A stretch of DNA of 30,000 bases, taken from Symbiodinium natans (taxonomy: Eukaryota > Sar > Dinophyceae > Suessiales > Symbiodiniaceae). Positions 1 to 9,728 of this stretch are shown in pieces. Both the position numbers and the translations under genes were made by a program. Under the pieces are notes generated by a model. It did not search any database, had not been told where the DNA came from, and saw nothing but the letters and a program-made list of their open reading frames with translations. The stretch covers positions 61,328 to 91,327 of the forward strand of contig CAJNDS010000450.1 of the NCBI GenBank assembly GCA_905221605.1. Direction: 5' to 3'. Position 1 is the first letter of the stretch. Every line of letters begins with the position of its first letter.

Positions 1-410
1 CAAATGGGACGCTCACGCGCTGAAGCTTATGTGTGAGCGCCCGGCAGTGGCACGCCCTCCGGTGCCGCGGGCTCCTGCGCTCAACGGAGTACAGAAGCGG
101 TGCTTTGGGTGATCCAAAACTTGGATCCTGTGCGCAGCAGGCTTAGGCATTCGAAGCGGGGAAGGCAACACTTGATGCTCCTCAAACTCGAAGGAGGCTT
201 TCCACAACGACCCTGATCTTAAACCCACCCTGCCGTCCTTGGCCATCTTCCGGCACCTAGGGCTCATGCACAATGGACCAAGCAAACTGAGCAGTGTGAG
301 GCCCAGCTTGTACCAACAGTGTTTCGTGAACCCGTCGGCGGTGCGTTGCGAATTGCCTCCTGGTTTCTCAATCTGTCCTGTTCCTCAAGAGTTGCTCGCG
401 CTATCTCTGT
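1..410. other. no gene recognised
   Basis: Short overlapping open frames exist on both strands, but none has a recognisable motif or a sustained coding bias. No RNA gene or repeat is seen before the CT tract. Confidence 0.5.
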
Positions 411-443
411 CACCCTCTCCCTCTCCCTCTCCCTCTCCCTCTC

Positions 444-507
<64 letters not shown>

Positions 508-510
508 CCT
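411..510. repeat. CCCTCT / CT microsatellite
   Basis: A run of CCCTCT hexamers grades into about 50 bp of pure CT and ends in CCCTCCCT. The long Ser-Leu and Arg-Glu frames crossing it are products of the dinucleotide repeat, not genes. The purine/pyrimidine strand asymmetry could favour triplex DNA. Confidence 0.95.
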
Positions 511-2030
511 GAAGAAAATGTTTCTGAGCGCAATCGCGAGTGCGCTGCTTGCATATGCGGACGCACCGCGAAGCTTGCCAACTGCTGACAGTTTCCGTGG
601 CTGTCTGTCGACTTTATGTGGTCACGTCCGTATGTGACGAGGGGGATGGGGGCCCAGTCCTCCTGTGCGCACTAACGCTTGTGGCCGCTTGTACATGTGC
701 ATTCGGCTCATCACCACCACGAGAGCTCTGTCGAGGTAAACCCGCCCTCTCTCTCTGGCCCTTTTCTGCTTGCGCTCGTTCATCTGCTCGTGGGCTGCTT
801 GTGGCGTCTCATTAAGTACACATCCAAGCGGGCACAGTGTCCTTCAACCGGGACACACATCCTGCCAGTGGGCGAGCCGACGCTTGAGCCGTTCCAGCTG
901 CTGGCTGGCGCCGTAAAGCCTCAGATTTTCTCAGCCAGCTCTCGAAAACAAACGTCAAGCCTGCAAAATCGCAGTAGTGCTTCGCACCCAAGGGGCCGCT
1001 GCTCCAGCAGTCCTTTCTCCGTCTTCAATTCGTTGTTTTCGGTCAAAACTGCTTGCAGCTTCTCCACCAGCTCCTGGCAGCCGTCTCCGTACCTGAGTCC
1101 GACATCGACCCGCTATCAATCTGCACAGCATGTTGCACTTGCTTGAACGTCCTGTCCACTCGAGAAAGTCTTGTCATTACGGAGCAACTGGGAGACTGGG
1201 AGCTAGACAATTAGAAAACCCAGGTATACTTGTCCGAACGAACGCTCCAGCGACACCGACGCCAAAGCATGTGTGCAACCAGGCTGCGGAGCATACTGCT
1301 CTGCCCAGAGCGCTCCGGGCATTTCCATTCCGCAGACACGATCATACCTTAAGTCTACATCTCACATCCAAAACGAGGTTGCATCGAACGCTGACAACAT
1401 GCAGACTCGAGAAAGGAAGGACAACCGAGGCTCTCAGCGTACATGTACTGCGCACCGTTTTCATATCCCCAATCGCCAGCGTGGCGGCATTCAAAAGGCG
1501 CCATTGCGCAAGAGGGCAAGAGGGGGCTACTTTGGAGCTCAGAGTTGAGCTGACGGCTGCCGTCCGGGCAAAATCAAATGCCCTCAATGGTGATGCCTGC
1601 CTAGCTGAGTTGAGGGGGAGCAAAGATTGTATATGCTGTCAGTTTCCTGGTCGTGCTAGGTTGATTTAGCCAAACATGCAGGACCCGCCAGGTTGGTGAC
1701 GTGCTATTATATCACTTGTGAAGGCATTGGATTTAGATATGGGCAACTGTAGGATGTGCTGTATCCTGAAGGATTCTTGCCACAGAGCACGGTTTACGGG
1801 GCTACTGCTGCAGGGTTGCTCATGCCGACCATGGTTGAGTTGTCTCTCCGACCCTTCTACCGTCGATGTGCTTGCAAGGTCTCTGCAACATCCAAGCAGG
1901 GAGCCTGCGTAATGCAGACTGCAATTTGAATGTACATGATGAGCCTGGAAGGATCCCAAGAAGGTTGTCAGCCTTAAAAAACCCTTCTTGCATAGACACA
2001 ACCCTGCACTCCTTCAATCGTGATGTCCTA
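511..2030. other. no gene recognised
   Basis: Open frames of up to 179 codons occur on the plus strand (1130-1669), but they overlap other frames of similar length. Their products have no domain, signal peptide or compositional signature that I recognise. Unspliced exons cannot be excluded. Confidence 0.45.
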
Positions 2031-2112
2031 ATGTCTAATCTCTAAACACCCTTTCAGCCCAATATCCCAAACCCTAAACTGTTAAATAAATCCTAAACCC
2101 AAACCCCTAAAC
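2031..2112 (+). repeat. degenerate telomere-like CCCTAAA tract
   Basis: Scattered CCCTAAA, CCTAAACCC and CCCCTAAAC words, broken by A/T-rich spacers, fit a decayed internal telomere-type array in the C-strand orientation. Confidence 0.7.
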
Positions 2113-3112
2113 ATCAAAATTCCAGATACTCAGCTCCAACGTGGTAAAGCGGACCAAGCCGGGGCCAAAGCTCTCAGAGGTATCGCGGTGCTGCTGCCAC
2201 AACAGTCCGCCCCTGCCGAAAGAAATGTGCTTTCAGGTGCTGCTCATTCAGAGGATCTAGGGTATGGGTGTTTAAAGCTTCACGGCGAATTCTGTCATAT
2301 CTCAGTAGGTCGCTGGATGACAGGACAGGATGGCGAAAATATGCAAAACATGCAATTGTGAAAGTTCGGGCTGTGTTTTTCTTTTGTGTATGTGTGACTA
2401 CATGTGTATGTGTGTGTGTGTGTTTCTTCGGCTCAAAAAAGGTTGCATGTATAGCAGGTTAGGGAGAGAGGCATATAACCACAACAGCAACCCCGCAAAG
2501 GAAGCCGATGAGGAAAGCCACAGCCAAGGCAGGCGAGCCCTTTCAAGTTGGAATGCGCGGCGGAATGAAGGAACGAGAGGACCAGCCAACCTTTCCATAC
2601 ATGCACTCACACACACACACACACTGACCCACCTTGCAAGTCTTCAGCCAGCAACAACCGATCACTCCATTCCTCTCATCTGCTTATTAGCAGATGATCA
2701 CAAGCAGAGGTGTCGTCCCTCATGCGCAGGTCTATCTGAAATGCTCCAAACGGGGTTAAGCTTGGGAACTACCCAGTTGCGCTTGTGAGTGCCGAGTCTT
2801 GGCTTTTTCAACCCGCAGGGTGTGGCTTCTGCTGGCTTCCAGCAGATTCTGGGGTCCTCCACAGGCTGGCTGCACTTGGACAAAACGCTCTCAACTCACC
2901 AAAGTTTCAAGCCTAAGCCTCCACTGGCAATACGGGGGTTTTCGAACGAGTTTGGGAAATACCCATACTGTTCCAAGAAATGGTGAACAAGATGGCACAA
3001 AGAAACAGCTTGCAACCTCGACTATGCGCGACCGCCGTCCACTAGGGCCCGCAAGCGCTTTCGGTTCTGCATTTTGTTTTGAGAACTTTGCGGGCGGAAC
3101 TTTTTTGTGAGT
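2113..3112. other. no gene recognised; TG and CA microsatellites
   Basis: Contains a short TG run (about 2403-2424) and a CA run (about 2607-2624). Predicted peptides are short and unrecognisable. Confidence 0.5.
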
Positions 3113-3232
3113 GTGGGTTTCAGGGTCTGAGGGTTGATGGTTTGAGGGTTTGGGGTTTGAGGGCTGTAGGGTTTGAGGGCTTCAAGGTTTTCTGGTGGGT
3201 TGGGGGCTTCAGGGTTTGTAAATGTTCGGTTG
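3113..3232 (+). repeat. degenerate TTTGAGGG / TTTAGGG-like tract
   Basis: Repeated GGGTTTGAGGG, GGGGTTTGAGGG and TAGGGTTTGAGGG words form a G-rich-strand variant of the telomere-type repeat with a period near 8. It is probably a decayed array or a variant minisatellite. Confidence 0.65.
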
Positions 3233-3413
3233 GGGATTTCGGGAGCTGTGGCCATCAACCACTAGGACAGCCATGAAATTAGGGACAACCAGATAACTAA
3301 ATACACCTACACCGGAATGTTGATGGCATGGCAGTGAGGTGATGTCGAAGGGAGCTCACGCTTCCTAGAATCAGCCAAAGCATCGTCAATAATTACATGT
3401 CTGGACATTCCCA

Positions 3414-3435
3414 CAATTAAATCATGATTTAATTG
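3414..3435. repeat. perfect 22-bp palindrome, founder of a four-copy motif
   Basis: The arms CAATTAAATCA and TGATTTAATTG are exact reverse complements. Diverged copies lie at 3453-3474, 3964-3975 (half copy) and 4046-4069, so the motif brackets the hexanucleotide array between them. It could be a mobile-element end or a hairpin that accompanied array growth. Confidence 0.85.
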
Positions 3436-3485
3436 CTCCCCCTACCTTTCAACAATTAAATGACGATTCAATTTTTCCCCGTAGA

Positions 3486-3958
3486 GTAATAGTAATAACA
3501 ATAAGAATAACAAAATAATAATGGTAATAGTAGTAGTAACAGTAATAGAAAAATAATAGTAATAGTAATAATAATAGTAATAGTAATAGTAATAGTAATA
3601 GTAATAGTAATAGAAATAGTAATAGTAATAGTAATAGTAATAGTAATAGTAATAGCAATAGTAATAGTAATGGTAATAGTAACAGTAACAGTCATAGTAA
3701 TAGAAATAGTAATAGTAATAGTAATAGTAATAGTAATAATCATAATACTAGTAATAACAATCGTAATAATAAGAATCATCATAATAATAATAGTAATAGT
3801 ATTAAAAGTAGTAGTAATAGTAATAATTGTATTAAGAAGAATCACAAAATCATAGTAATAGTAATAACAATACAATAGTAATAATAATAGCAATAGTCAT
3901 AGTAATAATAATGCTAATAGTAATAGTAATAATAAGATTAATGGCAATAGTAGTAATA
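3486..3958. repeat. TAGTAA hexanucleotide microsatellite, ~470 bp
   Basis: An array of AGTAAT/TAATAG units with point changes (GGTAAT, AACAGT, AAGAAT). It is purest at about 3570-3735 and more degenerate toward both ends, as expected for an ageing microsatellite. The Ile/Val- and Leu-rich frames through it are artefacts. Confidence 0.95.
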
Positions 3959-4468
3959 AACTCAGGATTTAATTGTCGTTCCAGAGAAACGCAAAGAAAC
4001 GGGACAAGGTATGTCGAGGTAGGTCAAAACCCAACCCAAATGCAACAGTTAAATCAGGATTTAGTTTTTTTAACTTCTGGATTCATTGGTTTTCCCCCAT
4101 ATAATCCCTTTACGGGTAAATATAAGGGCCCTAGAAAGCCCCCTCAAGGGTGGGGCCCGAATTCCTTCATTCCCTGCGAACCAACAAGAAGAGCGGATCT
4201 CAGTAGGTCTTGCCTTAAGGTCTCCAGCTGGTCGCCGAAGCAAGAACCTGTCCGAGCACATGCAACTTCCGCATGAGTTCCTTCAGGGGCCATGGCCTTC
4301 CAGGACGGGCTATTAGACCCTGTAACCCCTCAAAAAGGCCCTTTACAGGGTTGATTCTGGGGATGATAGGGCCTAATAACCCTGGTTGTGCACAAGGGAC
4401 AACTGCTCCCACAAATACGTCGCAGCACCCTGCAACGCATCAACGACAGCCGCTGAAGGAGATGGGAC
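3959..4468. other. no gene recognised; palindrome-rich spacer
   Basis: No coding sequence is recognised. The segment carries diverged copies of the A/T palindrome near 3964 and 4046 and the nested inverted repeat at 4307-4382. Confidence 0.5.
4307..4382. repeat. nested imperfect inverted repeat
   Basis: The outer arms, 4307-4321 and 4368-4382, match at 13 of 15 positions. An inner perfect 8-bp stem pairs CCCTGTAA (4318-4325) with TTACAGGG (4343-4350). The total length of ~76 bp would suit a small foldback element, but no target-site duplication was established. Confidence 0.6.
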
Positions 4469-4500
4469 AACCCTAAACCCTAAACCCTAAACCCTAAACC
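4469..4500 (+). repeat. internal telomere-like array, CCCTAAA orientation
   Basis: Four uninterrupted CCCTAAA units. It forms an outward-facing pair with the TTTAGGG array that begins 103 bp downstream. Confidence 0.95.
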
Positions 4501-4602
4501 GGAGCGGACTTGGAGTTTTCGGCTCCCGCTATGTGTACCAAAACCGAAGCCAAGGAGCCCTTCACTGAATGAAGTACACTGTACAATGTGAGAGATGTTC
4601 CC

Positions 4603-4642
4603 CTTTAGGGTTTAGGGATGTTTAGGGTTTAGGGTTTAGGGA
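4603..4642 (+). repeat. internal telomere-like array, TTTAGGG orientation
   Basis: About five TTTAGGG units with one ATG interruption. It is the right-hand partner of the C-strand array ending at 4500. Confidence 0.95.
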
Positions 4643-5954
4643 GGCTACCCCTTATGCTAACAGTCCTTGAAGGGATTAGAGTAGGTTGCTATGCTATAAC
4701 CCCTATTAAGGAGCTGTTGGTCTAAGGGGGAACGTCCCAATGTACAAAGGCTCTGATCCTACCGGGGCTCCAGGCGTGCAGGCCGCAAGGAACGAAGCAC
4801 AAAGGCGGGGCACGGGGCTCGGAACACCATCCTCGCATGTGGTGGCGTCTTGTTCTGAGATGTTTTGAATACCTGGCGTAAGATGCAAATTTATTAAAAT
4901 ACTTCGATAGCTTCCTGACCTGGTTGTCCGTGGAACTTCCAATCCAACCAGTGCAAAAAATGACGTTCGCGAAGCTGCAGAGTTCGCACTGTTCGCACGT
5001 GTTGCAGTCCACGGCTTGCAACTGGAATCAAATCAACTGGACATGTTGCAGCACGCTTTGTCACTTTGCATCCCGAGTGATACGCAAAACTACCTGAACG
5101 TCAAGCCTCAAGAAACTTACAGGCAATCACTGCAGTACTCTGCCGAGCACGCGGGCCGTAGGAGTTTGGGGAGCATTCGCAAGCACCCACCACCTGATCC
5201 TCCTCCCGGGAATGGGTGCCAGCTATGGACCCCCGAGGGACCCGGTAAGGGGCACACGGGCACCAACACCTCTCGAAAAGGTTGGACGCTGCGGTATCCA
5301 GGTTCTCCTCGCAAAGCGCATGCGAAGCCACGCAATCCTGCAAGCACCATTTGCTTGGATGGCTTCTTCAACACGTGAAGCTTGCGATTTTCCTCTGAGG
5401 GCCTGCATGATCATTGCATGCACGGTTCCAAACCCCTCACATCCCTCGCCCCCCACTCCTCACTTGCCCCCGGCCCTGCTGGAGTAGGGGGGTGGTGAGG
5501 GGGTGGTGGGGGGGGGTGGGGGTGGTGAGGGGTGGTGGCAGAAGAGTGCAGAGGGCGGACAAAAGTGCGCGAACTATCGCAGCCTCCTGCTATGGCTCAG
5601 GATAAACACGACTGCGGCAAGGAGTGGCCTTCTCGGGAGGGCCTATAGCATCGCGCACATAGCAGAGGAGGCGAGCCTGGGTCAGTGCCGAATTGTTCGG
5701 GCAGGGACGGCTGGAGAAAGGTTCGGGATAGGAACTTCCCAAAAGCCACATTCACTGGGAGTGCCAGAATGTGACACTTCGTGTCGGTGTCTATGTGTGT
5801 GTGTGTGTGCGCTGCAGGACCTCCACTGAATCTGCCGAAGGGAGAGAATCTATGGATCTAGGTCGGTACTTTTCATGTACTGCCACCCTTGCACCATTGT
5901 AGTGACAACAGCGACGACGATGATGTGTGAGGGTGGCAATGAGTGGCACAAAAG
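4643..5954. other. unassigned stretch with weak open frames
   Basis: The segment 4650-4742 is a diverged copy of sequence at 23065-23152. A minus-strand open frame at 4722-5021 has a Cys-rich stretch (CNTCEQCELC) but begins at a TTG codon. A plus frame at 5016-5378 starts head-to-head with it. Neither is recognised. A short TG run lies at about 5793-5809. Confidence 0.4.
5485..5538 (+). repeat. G-rich tract, possible quadruplex
   Basis: Successive G runs of four to eight bases are separated by TGGT or TGA spacers. A C-rich stretch sits immediately upstream (about 5436-5475), so the region could form a G-quadruplex or an imperfect foldback. Structure is inferred from composition only. Confidence 0.6.
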
Positions 5955-6001
5955 CCCTACACCTAAACCCTAAACCCCAAACCCTAAACCCTAATCCCTA
6001 A
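5955..6001 (+). repeat. internal telomere-like array, CCCTAAA orientation
   Basis: CCCTAAA units with CCCTACA, CCCCAAA and CCCTAAT variants. It ends in CCCTAAG, immediately followed by an open coding-like segment. Confidence 0.9.
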
Positions 6002-6131
6002 GCTGCCGACCAGCTCCGGCAGCTCCCGGAAGGGCAAGCGCTCGCGCGATGCCTCCGGGGTGCAAGGGCTTCTGTGTGGGGGGTTTATGTCTCAACAATC
6101 ACATGAACATGCAGCTACAATGTAGAATGAT
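6002..6131 (+). other. coding-like fragment between two telomere-like arrays
   Basis: This 130-bp, G/C-rich segment begins right after CCCTAAG and is open in two plus frames. One reads AADQLRQLPEGQALARCLRG and continues to a stop near 6114. The other begins LPTSSGSSRKGKRSRD. No start codon or family is recognised. It may be an exon remnant or captured DNA, and chance openness of so short a segment is possible. Confidence 0.25.
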
Positions 6132-6176
6132 GGTTTAGGGTTTAGGGTTTAGGGTTTAGGGTTTAGGGTTTAGGGT
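6132..6176 (+). repeat. internal telomere-like array, TTTAGGG orientation
   Basis: Six near-perfect TTTAGGG units. It pairs outward with the array ending at 6001. Confidence 0.95.
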
Positions 6177-6571
6177 ATACACATCATACAAAGACACACC
6201 GAGTTGGTGGACCGCCTGTATGCGGGACTACGCCTACGCACTACCTATATAGGGGGACACCATAAACGGGAATACTGTTAGCAGATAGCACGTGTCTTGT
6301 TTTCAGGAATGCCCGGGACTAGACATTTGGGGCATCTCAAAAGACACTTTTCCGTTCTCTTCTCGCGAGAAACGTCTTGTAGCCAGTACTTCCCAGCCCG
6401 AAACTGCTCCTGGGAGAAAAGGGGGGAAGGGGCATCAGAGCCTCGATGCCAAAGGCTGTATGCTCACATTGGATAGGCCCTGCGAAACGAAGCCCTTTTC
6501 CGACACAAAAATTCTTGATCCCTTTGTTATTTTGTTGTTGACCCTTTGTCATTTTTTGACCCCTATCCCTA
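6177..6571. other. no gene recognised
   Basis: Only short open frames of ordinary composition are present, with no repeats of note. Confidence 0.45.
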
Positions 6572-6862
6572 CTAAGTAGGAAGGGTTTTTCGGTGTTTCA
6601 GAACCGTCCACCCTGAAGGTCCGAGAATTTCCTTCGTGAAGTGATGTGACCACTTCCAGGGCATGAATTTCATGTCGTAGAAGGTTCGATTGAACTCTGG
6701 AGCTCTTGCATATGGAGCTCCTGGAAGCATCTCATGCAACTTTCCATTAAGAGGTTGGTCCACTGGAGGGGTATCTAAAGTGTCTTCCGAGTTTGAGACA
6801 TGCGCACGTAACAGGGCTTGGACTCCGGAACCCTCTGCGGACCTGGATGGAGACAGATGCAT
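6572..6862 (-). CDS. weak hypothetical ORF, 96 aa
   Basis: This ATG-started frame ends at TAG. Its composition is protein-like, with well-spread Trp, Phe, Met, His and Pro (for example FYDMKFMPWKWSHHF near residues 64-78) and no low-complexity run. I recognise no domain, signal peptide or membrane segment. Third codon positions are mixed rather than strongly G/C, unlike the better candidate at 11.8-12.3 kb. It lies alone upstream of the array at 6957. It could be a single exon, a decayed gene or a chance frame. Confidence 0.25.
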   Translation of the reverse strand: MHLSPSRSAEGSGVQALLRAHVSNSEDTLDTPPVDQPLNGKLHEMLPGAPYARAPEFNRTFYDMKFMPWKWSHHFTKEILGPSGWTVLKHRKTLPT

Positions 6863-6956
6863 CCTCTGAAGCCGGTCCCCTCAGAGAAAGCTTGGACCAT
6901 TTTGTTTTACTGAGCGGGCTGCTGCCTGAGCGGGTTTTGCTGCAAGAAATAGGCAA

Positions 6957-6998
6957 CCCTAAACCCTAAACCCTAAACCCTAAACCCTAAACCCTAAT
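6957..6998 (+). repeat. internal telomere-like array, CCCTAAA orientation
   Basis: Six CCCTAAA units, the last ending CCCTAAT. No TTTAGGG partner lies close by; the next array (7467) has the same orientation. Confidence 0.95.
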
Positions 6999-7466
6999 GC
7001 AGCTACAAGTTATGCGCCTCGAGACCTCGAGGCGCTGCAGCCATCCGTCACACGGGTCACGAAGTCCTGAGCAGGACTTCAGAAGGATTTGGTAAGGCCA
7101 TTCTAAGGGCATGTTGGGTCTTTTGGCTTGGGATGCTGATGAGTGGGCCCGCAAGTCCTCATTGGGTTTTGCATTCTCACATCTGCCAATTTCGCTTCAC
7201 TGCTCGACTTCTTGTGAGTAGCTCACTATGTGGCAGGCAGTATCTTGCCTTTGAGAACCTTCGCCGCCGCTACAGCCCGGGGGTTGAGAACTGCGTTGTG
7301 CACTTAACCGATAATCTACCTTCGTCTTCTCAGAAGGCATCATGTCTGGGACGGAAGAAATCAGACTGAGGAATGTGCCCCCGTGCGAACAGCTGCCGCA
7401 GCCTCAGCCTACACCAAAGTGAAACAGTGCCAGTCCCAAATCCTGTCCTACATATTCCTAGTATTC
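6999..7466. other. no gene recognised
   Basis: A 78-codon plus frame at 7133-7369 is unrecognised. Short inverted words occur near 7020-7080 (CTCGAGACCTCGAG, and GTCCTG followed by CAGGAC). Confidence 0.4.
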
Positions 7467-7503
7467 CCCTAAACCCTAAACCCTAAAACCCTAAACCCTA
7501 AAC
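7467..7503 (+). repeat. internal telomere-like array, CCCTAAA orientation
   Basis: Five units, one with an extra A (CCCTAAAA). It is the left partner of the TTTAGGG array at 7637. Confidence 0.95.
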
Positions 7504-7636
7504 TCCTACATCATAGACGCCAGCGTGGATGGCCCGACGATGGTCCTGCAGCTCCTCCCACTGCGAGGTCATGAGCTCAGGCCACCAGCGCACAGCTCCA
7601 GCAGCCTTTCGGGCACCTCGCCATCCTCGCCTGAAG
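7504..7636 (-). other. coding-like fragment between two telomere-like arrays
   Basis: Read on the minus strand, a ~45-codon frame is open across the whole insert and includes WWPELMTSQWEELQDHRRAI. It ends at a TAG formed by the flanking array. In that direction it follows CCCTAAA and then CTTCAG, which resembles a 3' splice acceptor of the AG|G kind. No family is recognised. It could be an exon remnant. Confidence 0.3.
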
Positions 7637-7692
7637 TTTAGGGTTTAGGGTTAGGGTTTAGGGTTCGGGTTTAGGGGTTTAGGGTTTAGGGT
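7637..7692 (+). repeat. internal telomere-like array, TTTAGGG orientation
   Basis: About eight units with single-base variants (TTAGGG, TTCGGG, TTTAGGGG). Confidence 0.95.
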
Positions 7693-8939
7693 GAAGTGAA
7701 GGTTAGTGGGGCCTCCAGAGTTTTCGGGCTGGGTTTGTGGTAACGGGTGCAGGGCTTCTGGCACTTGCGCCTTTTCTAGCTACATAGCTAGCTGCAGTCC
7801 TTGCACGCGCTGACCTTCTTCAGTGCTTAAATGTTCTTCGCTCCAGTTTGAAGTTTCTGTCATGATTGAGGATATGTTGGGTGAAGTTGTTGGTACTGAT
7901 GATACTCATTCAACAGGCCGATGATGACAACGACGACGAAGATGACGGCGACGATTGTGAGTACGGCGTATGAAAACATGGAAGACCATGACAACGATGA
8001 TCATGTCCATGGTGGCCCTGAGAACCAGTCTGATATGACCGCGCGCAGCTACCATCTCACATTTCTGATGCAAACCTCGAACTCAGACCTTCCAGTTCTC
8101 AATCTTCAAGCTGCTTATCAATCTTCCTACGGCTATCAACATGGGAACCATCAGGCCATCGCTACGTCATCTCAATTCTTGGCAGAAAGGGCTCGTGTAA
8201 CGACTGATATGTGGCAGTCAGAGAACGTGCATCGGCGAGCAGTCGCTGCGCTGCCGACACCTGGCGACGACTGCGACAACAGCAGGAGTCTGGAAACGAA
8301 GCTCTGCACATTGTGTCCATCAACAGATGCCAGGATGCTATGTCCTGATGCCTTACACTATACGACATCCTCGGCCCCATTACATAGGACCCTCGGCCCC
8401 ACACCATCCCAGACCTGCCACTGGCGCCGGAAACGAGGCTGCATGACGCCGAGCAGGGCCGCGGCAGACTGGCCAGGGGAACGATCTAAATTTCTTGAGG
8501 TGCCAATGTGAAAAAGAAGAGCGAGGGGCAGGATGGATTGGGGAGGGGAGGAAGAACTAATCTTATTGTAAGGACGATATTTTCGCTTGAGCTCGGAGGG
8601 GGACAGGTGAACCTAATCCAGTCGATGACACCTCCGTTTCTCCACGGGGTCGCATGGGCGGCCGCGCCGGAGGCGAGCGCGGACAAGGGGACTCCAGCAG
8701 TACCGGTTTTTAGTCACTTTCAAGCAGGATGGCATACTTTTGCTGCCCCGTGAGGGCAGTGCTTTGTGGGGTACTAGCCTCTGTACGAGTTGCTGTAGAC
8801 TCTTAGGTTCAAAGTGAAGGGGGCAGGCAAGATTAGGGGGGGGCTTTGCAGGACGCCGCTAGGGAACTTCTTCCGGATCGCCATGGGCATTGACCTCATC
8901 CGGATCCGGTACCACCAGTCAGTCGCTTCCATTGCGTAC
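7693..8939. other. unassigned; includes a 196-codon open frame
   Basis: A plus frame at 7921-8511 starts in a GAC/GAT-rich simple tract and continues as a Ser/Thr-rich peptide with no recognised domain. The reverse strand is also open over part of it. A real gene is possible but not supported by motifs. Confidence 0.35.
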
Positions 8940-9364
8940 GTCCGAGACAGACAGCAGAATCACAACCCCAGCCGACCGACGATCCTTCCGTCGCTTGTAT
9001 CGACGCTTTCGAATTGGCTTTGGGTCGTGCGCCCAGCCTCCGCTTTGGATTTCGGAGCTCTGTCCCTTCCCTTGTGAACGGAGGAGATACACCTGAATCC
9101 CTCTACGTCAAACTCAGCCATCTCATTCCAGTGCATCACCGGCAATGCGATGACATCATATTGCAAGGATGCCTTAGTGGCTAGCCATGTCTTGATCTCT
9201 GCCCAACGCTGCTGGGCGAGGTGGCAGCAACCACAACAATGCAAATTCAACCGAACTGTCAGGTCGGCCTGGCGTAGCTCAGTTGCTGCCGCCGCGGCCT
9301 TGACCTCGCACTTGACCGGTTTGTCTGATGCCCTCCGGCCCACTCCTTCTCTCCACATCTGCAT
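8940..9364 (-). pseudogene. decayed LINE-type (EEP/AP-like) endonuclease fragment
   Basis: The minus-strand frame from 9364 resembles the start of the endonuclease-exonuclease-phosphatase domain of non-LTR retrotransposons, which nicks target DNA before reverse transcription. Residues 37-61 (VRLNLHCC... RWAEIKTWLA) match the usual N-terminal strand plus W-x-E/D-L-x-x-W-L helix. Residues 69-79 read YDVIALPVMHW, where active elements usually have a Q-E-T-H-W-like core, so the metal-binding Glu appears lost. The next core strand, AGVVILLS, is found only in another frame at 8949-8972, which implies a frameshift. No reverse transcriptase follows. Family assignment is from memory of motifs, not from a search. 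Confidence 0.6.
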
Positions 9365-9395
9365 CTCTTGGCATTGGAGCGCTTGAATTCTTTTC

Positions 9396-9414
9396 GGGTT
9401 TAGGGTTTAGGGTT
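9396..9414 (+). repeat. short telomere-like array, TTTAGGG orientation
   Basis: Two and a half units (GGGTTTAGGGTTTAGGG) between the LINE relic and a coding-like fragment. Confidence 0.85.
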
Positions 9415-9423
9415 TTCTGCCAG

Positions 9424-9636
9424 AATCTGCATGCCAACAGGCACGCACTGCTTCAGAGCCTCCTCGGCAAAGCTCGTCGGAAGAGCATCGGACTGCAGGA
9501 CTGCGGAAACCAGCCTTGCTGCAACATGTTTCAGATTCATCACCCCGAATTGCGCAAGATGTATAGACAAGGTGAAGTGACATCAAGCGACCGGCTCGCG
9601 GAATGGGCTCTGGAACTGATACTGGGCCGAGTTTAA
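9424..9636 (+). other. coding-like fragment, ~70 codons, possible exon
   Basis: After TTTTCTGCCAG, which looks like a splice acceptor, the plus frame reads NLHANRHALLQSLLGKARRK and continues through CNMFQIHHPELRKMYRQGE to end in LAEWALELILGRV and TAA. Composition is typical of a folded helical protein, and the frame is bounded by telomere-like arrays on both sides. A donor-like AAG|GTGAAG occurs at about 9569-9577. No family is recognised. It could be an exon, a pseudogene piece or chance. Confidence 0.35.
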
Positions 9637-9649
9637 ATGGCAAACCATG

Positions 9650-9727
9650 AACCCTAAACCCTAAACCCTAAACCCGAAACCTAAACCCTACACCCTAAAA
9701 CCCAAAACCCAAAACCCTAAACCCTAA
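9650..9727 (+). repeat. internal telomere-like array, CCCTAAA orientation, with variants
   Basis: About eleven units including CCCGAAA, CCTAAA, CCCTACA, CCCTAAAA and CCCAAAA variants. It is the most degenerate of the central arrays and ends CCCTAAG. Confidence 0.95.
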
Positions 9728-9728
9728 G

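Noticed and set aside
239-637. 132-codon frame with Ser-Pro/Ser-Leu repeats
   Set aside because: It owes its length to the CT microsatellite at 411-510, which is open in several frames on both strands.
2425-2442. Spliced-leader-like word TTCGGCTCAAAA
   Set aside because: It lacks the GTAGCCATTTTGGCTCAAG core expected of a dinoflagellate leader and matches over only a few bases.
3468-3893. Ile/Thr-rich and poly-Leu frames on the minus strand
   Set aside because: Direct translation of the TAGTAA microsatellite, with no non-repeat coding sequence.
4469-4642. True chromosome end
   Set aside because: The arrays are short, occur in both orientations and have unique or repeat DNA on both sides, so they are internal.
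6683-6700. B-box-like GGTTCGATTGA
   Set aside because: No matching A box or cloverleaf upstream, and the last bases deviate from the consensus.
9270-9295. tRNA-like A-box word (GTAGCTCAGTTGC)
   Set aside because: No B box or acceptor-stem pairing at tRNA spacing, and it lies in the LINE endonuclease relic on the other strand.
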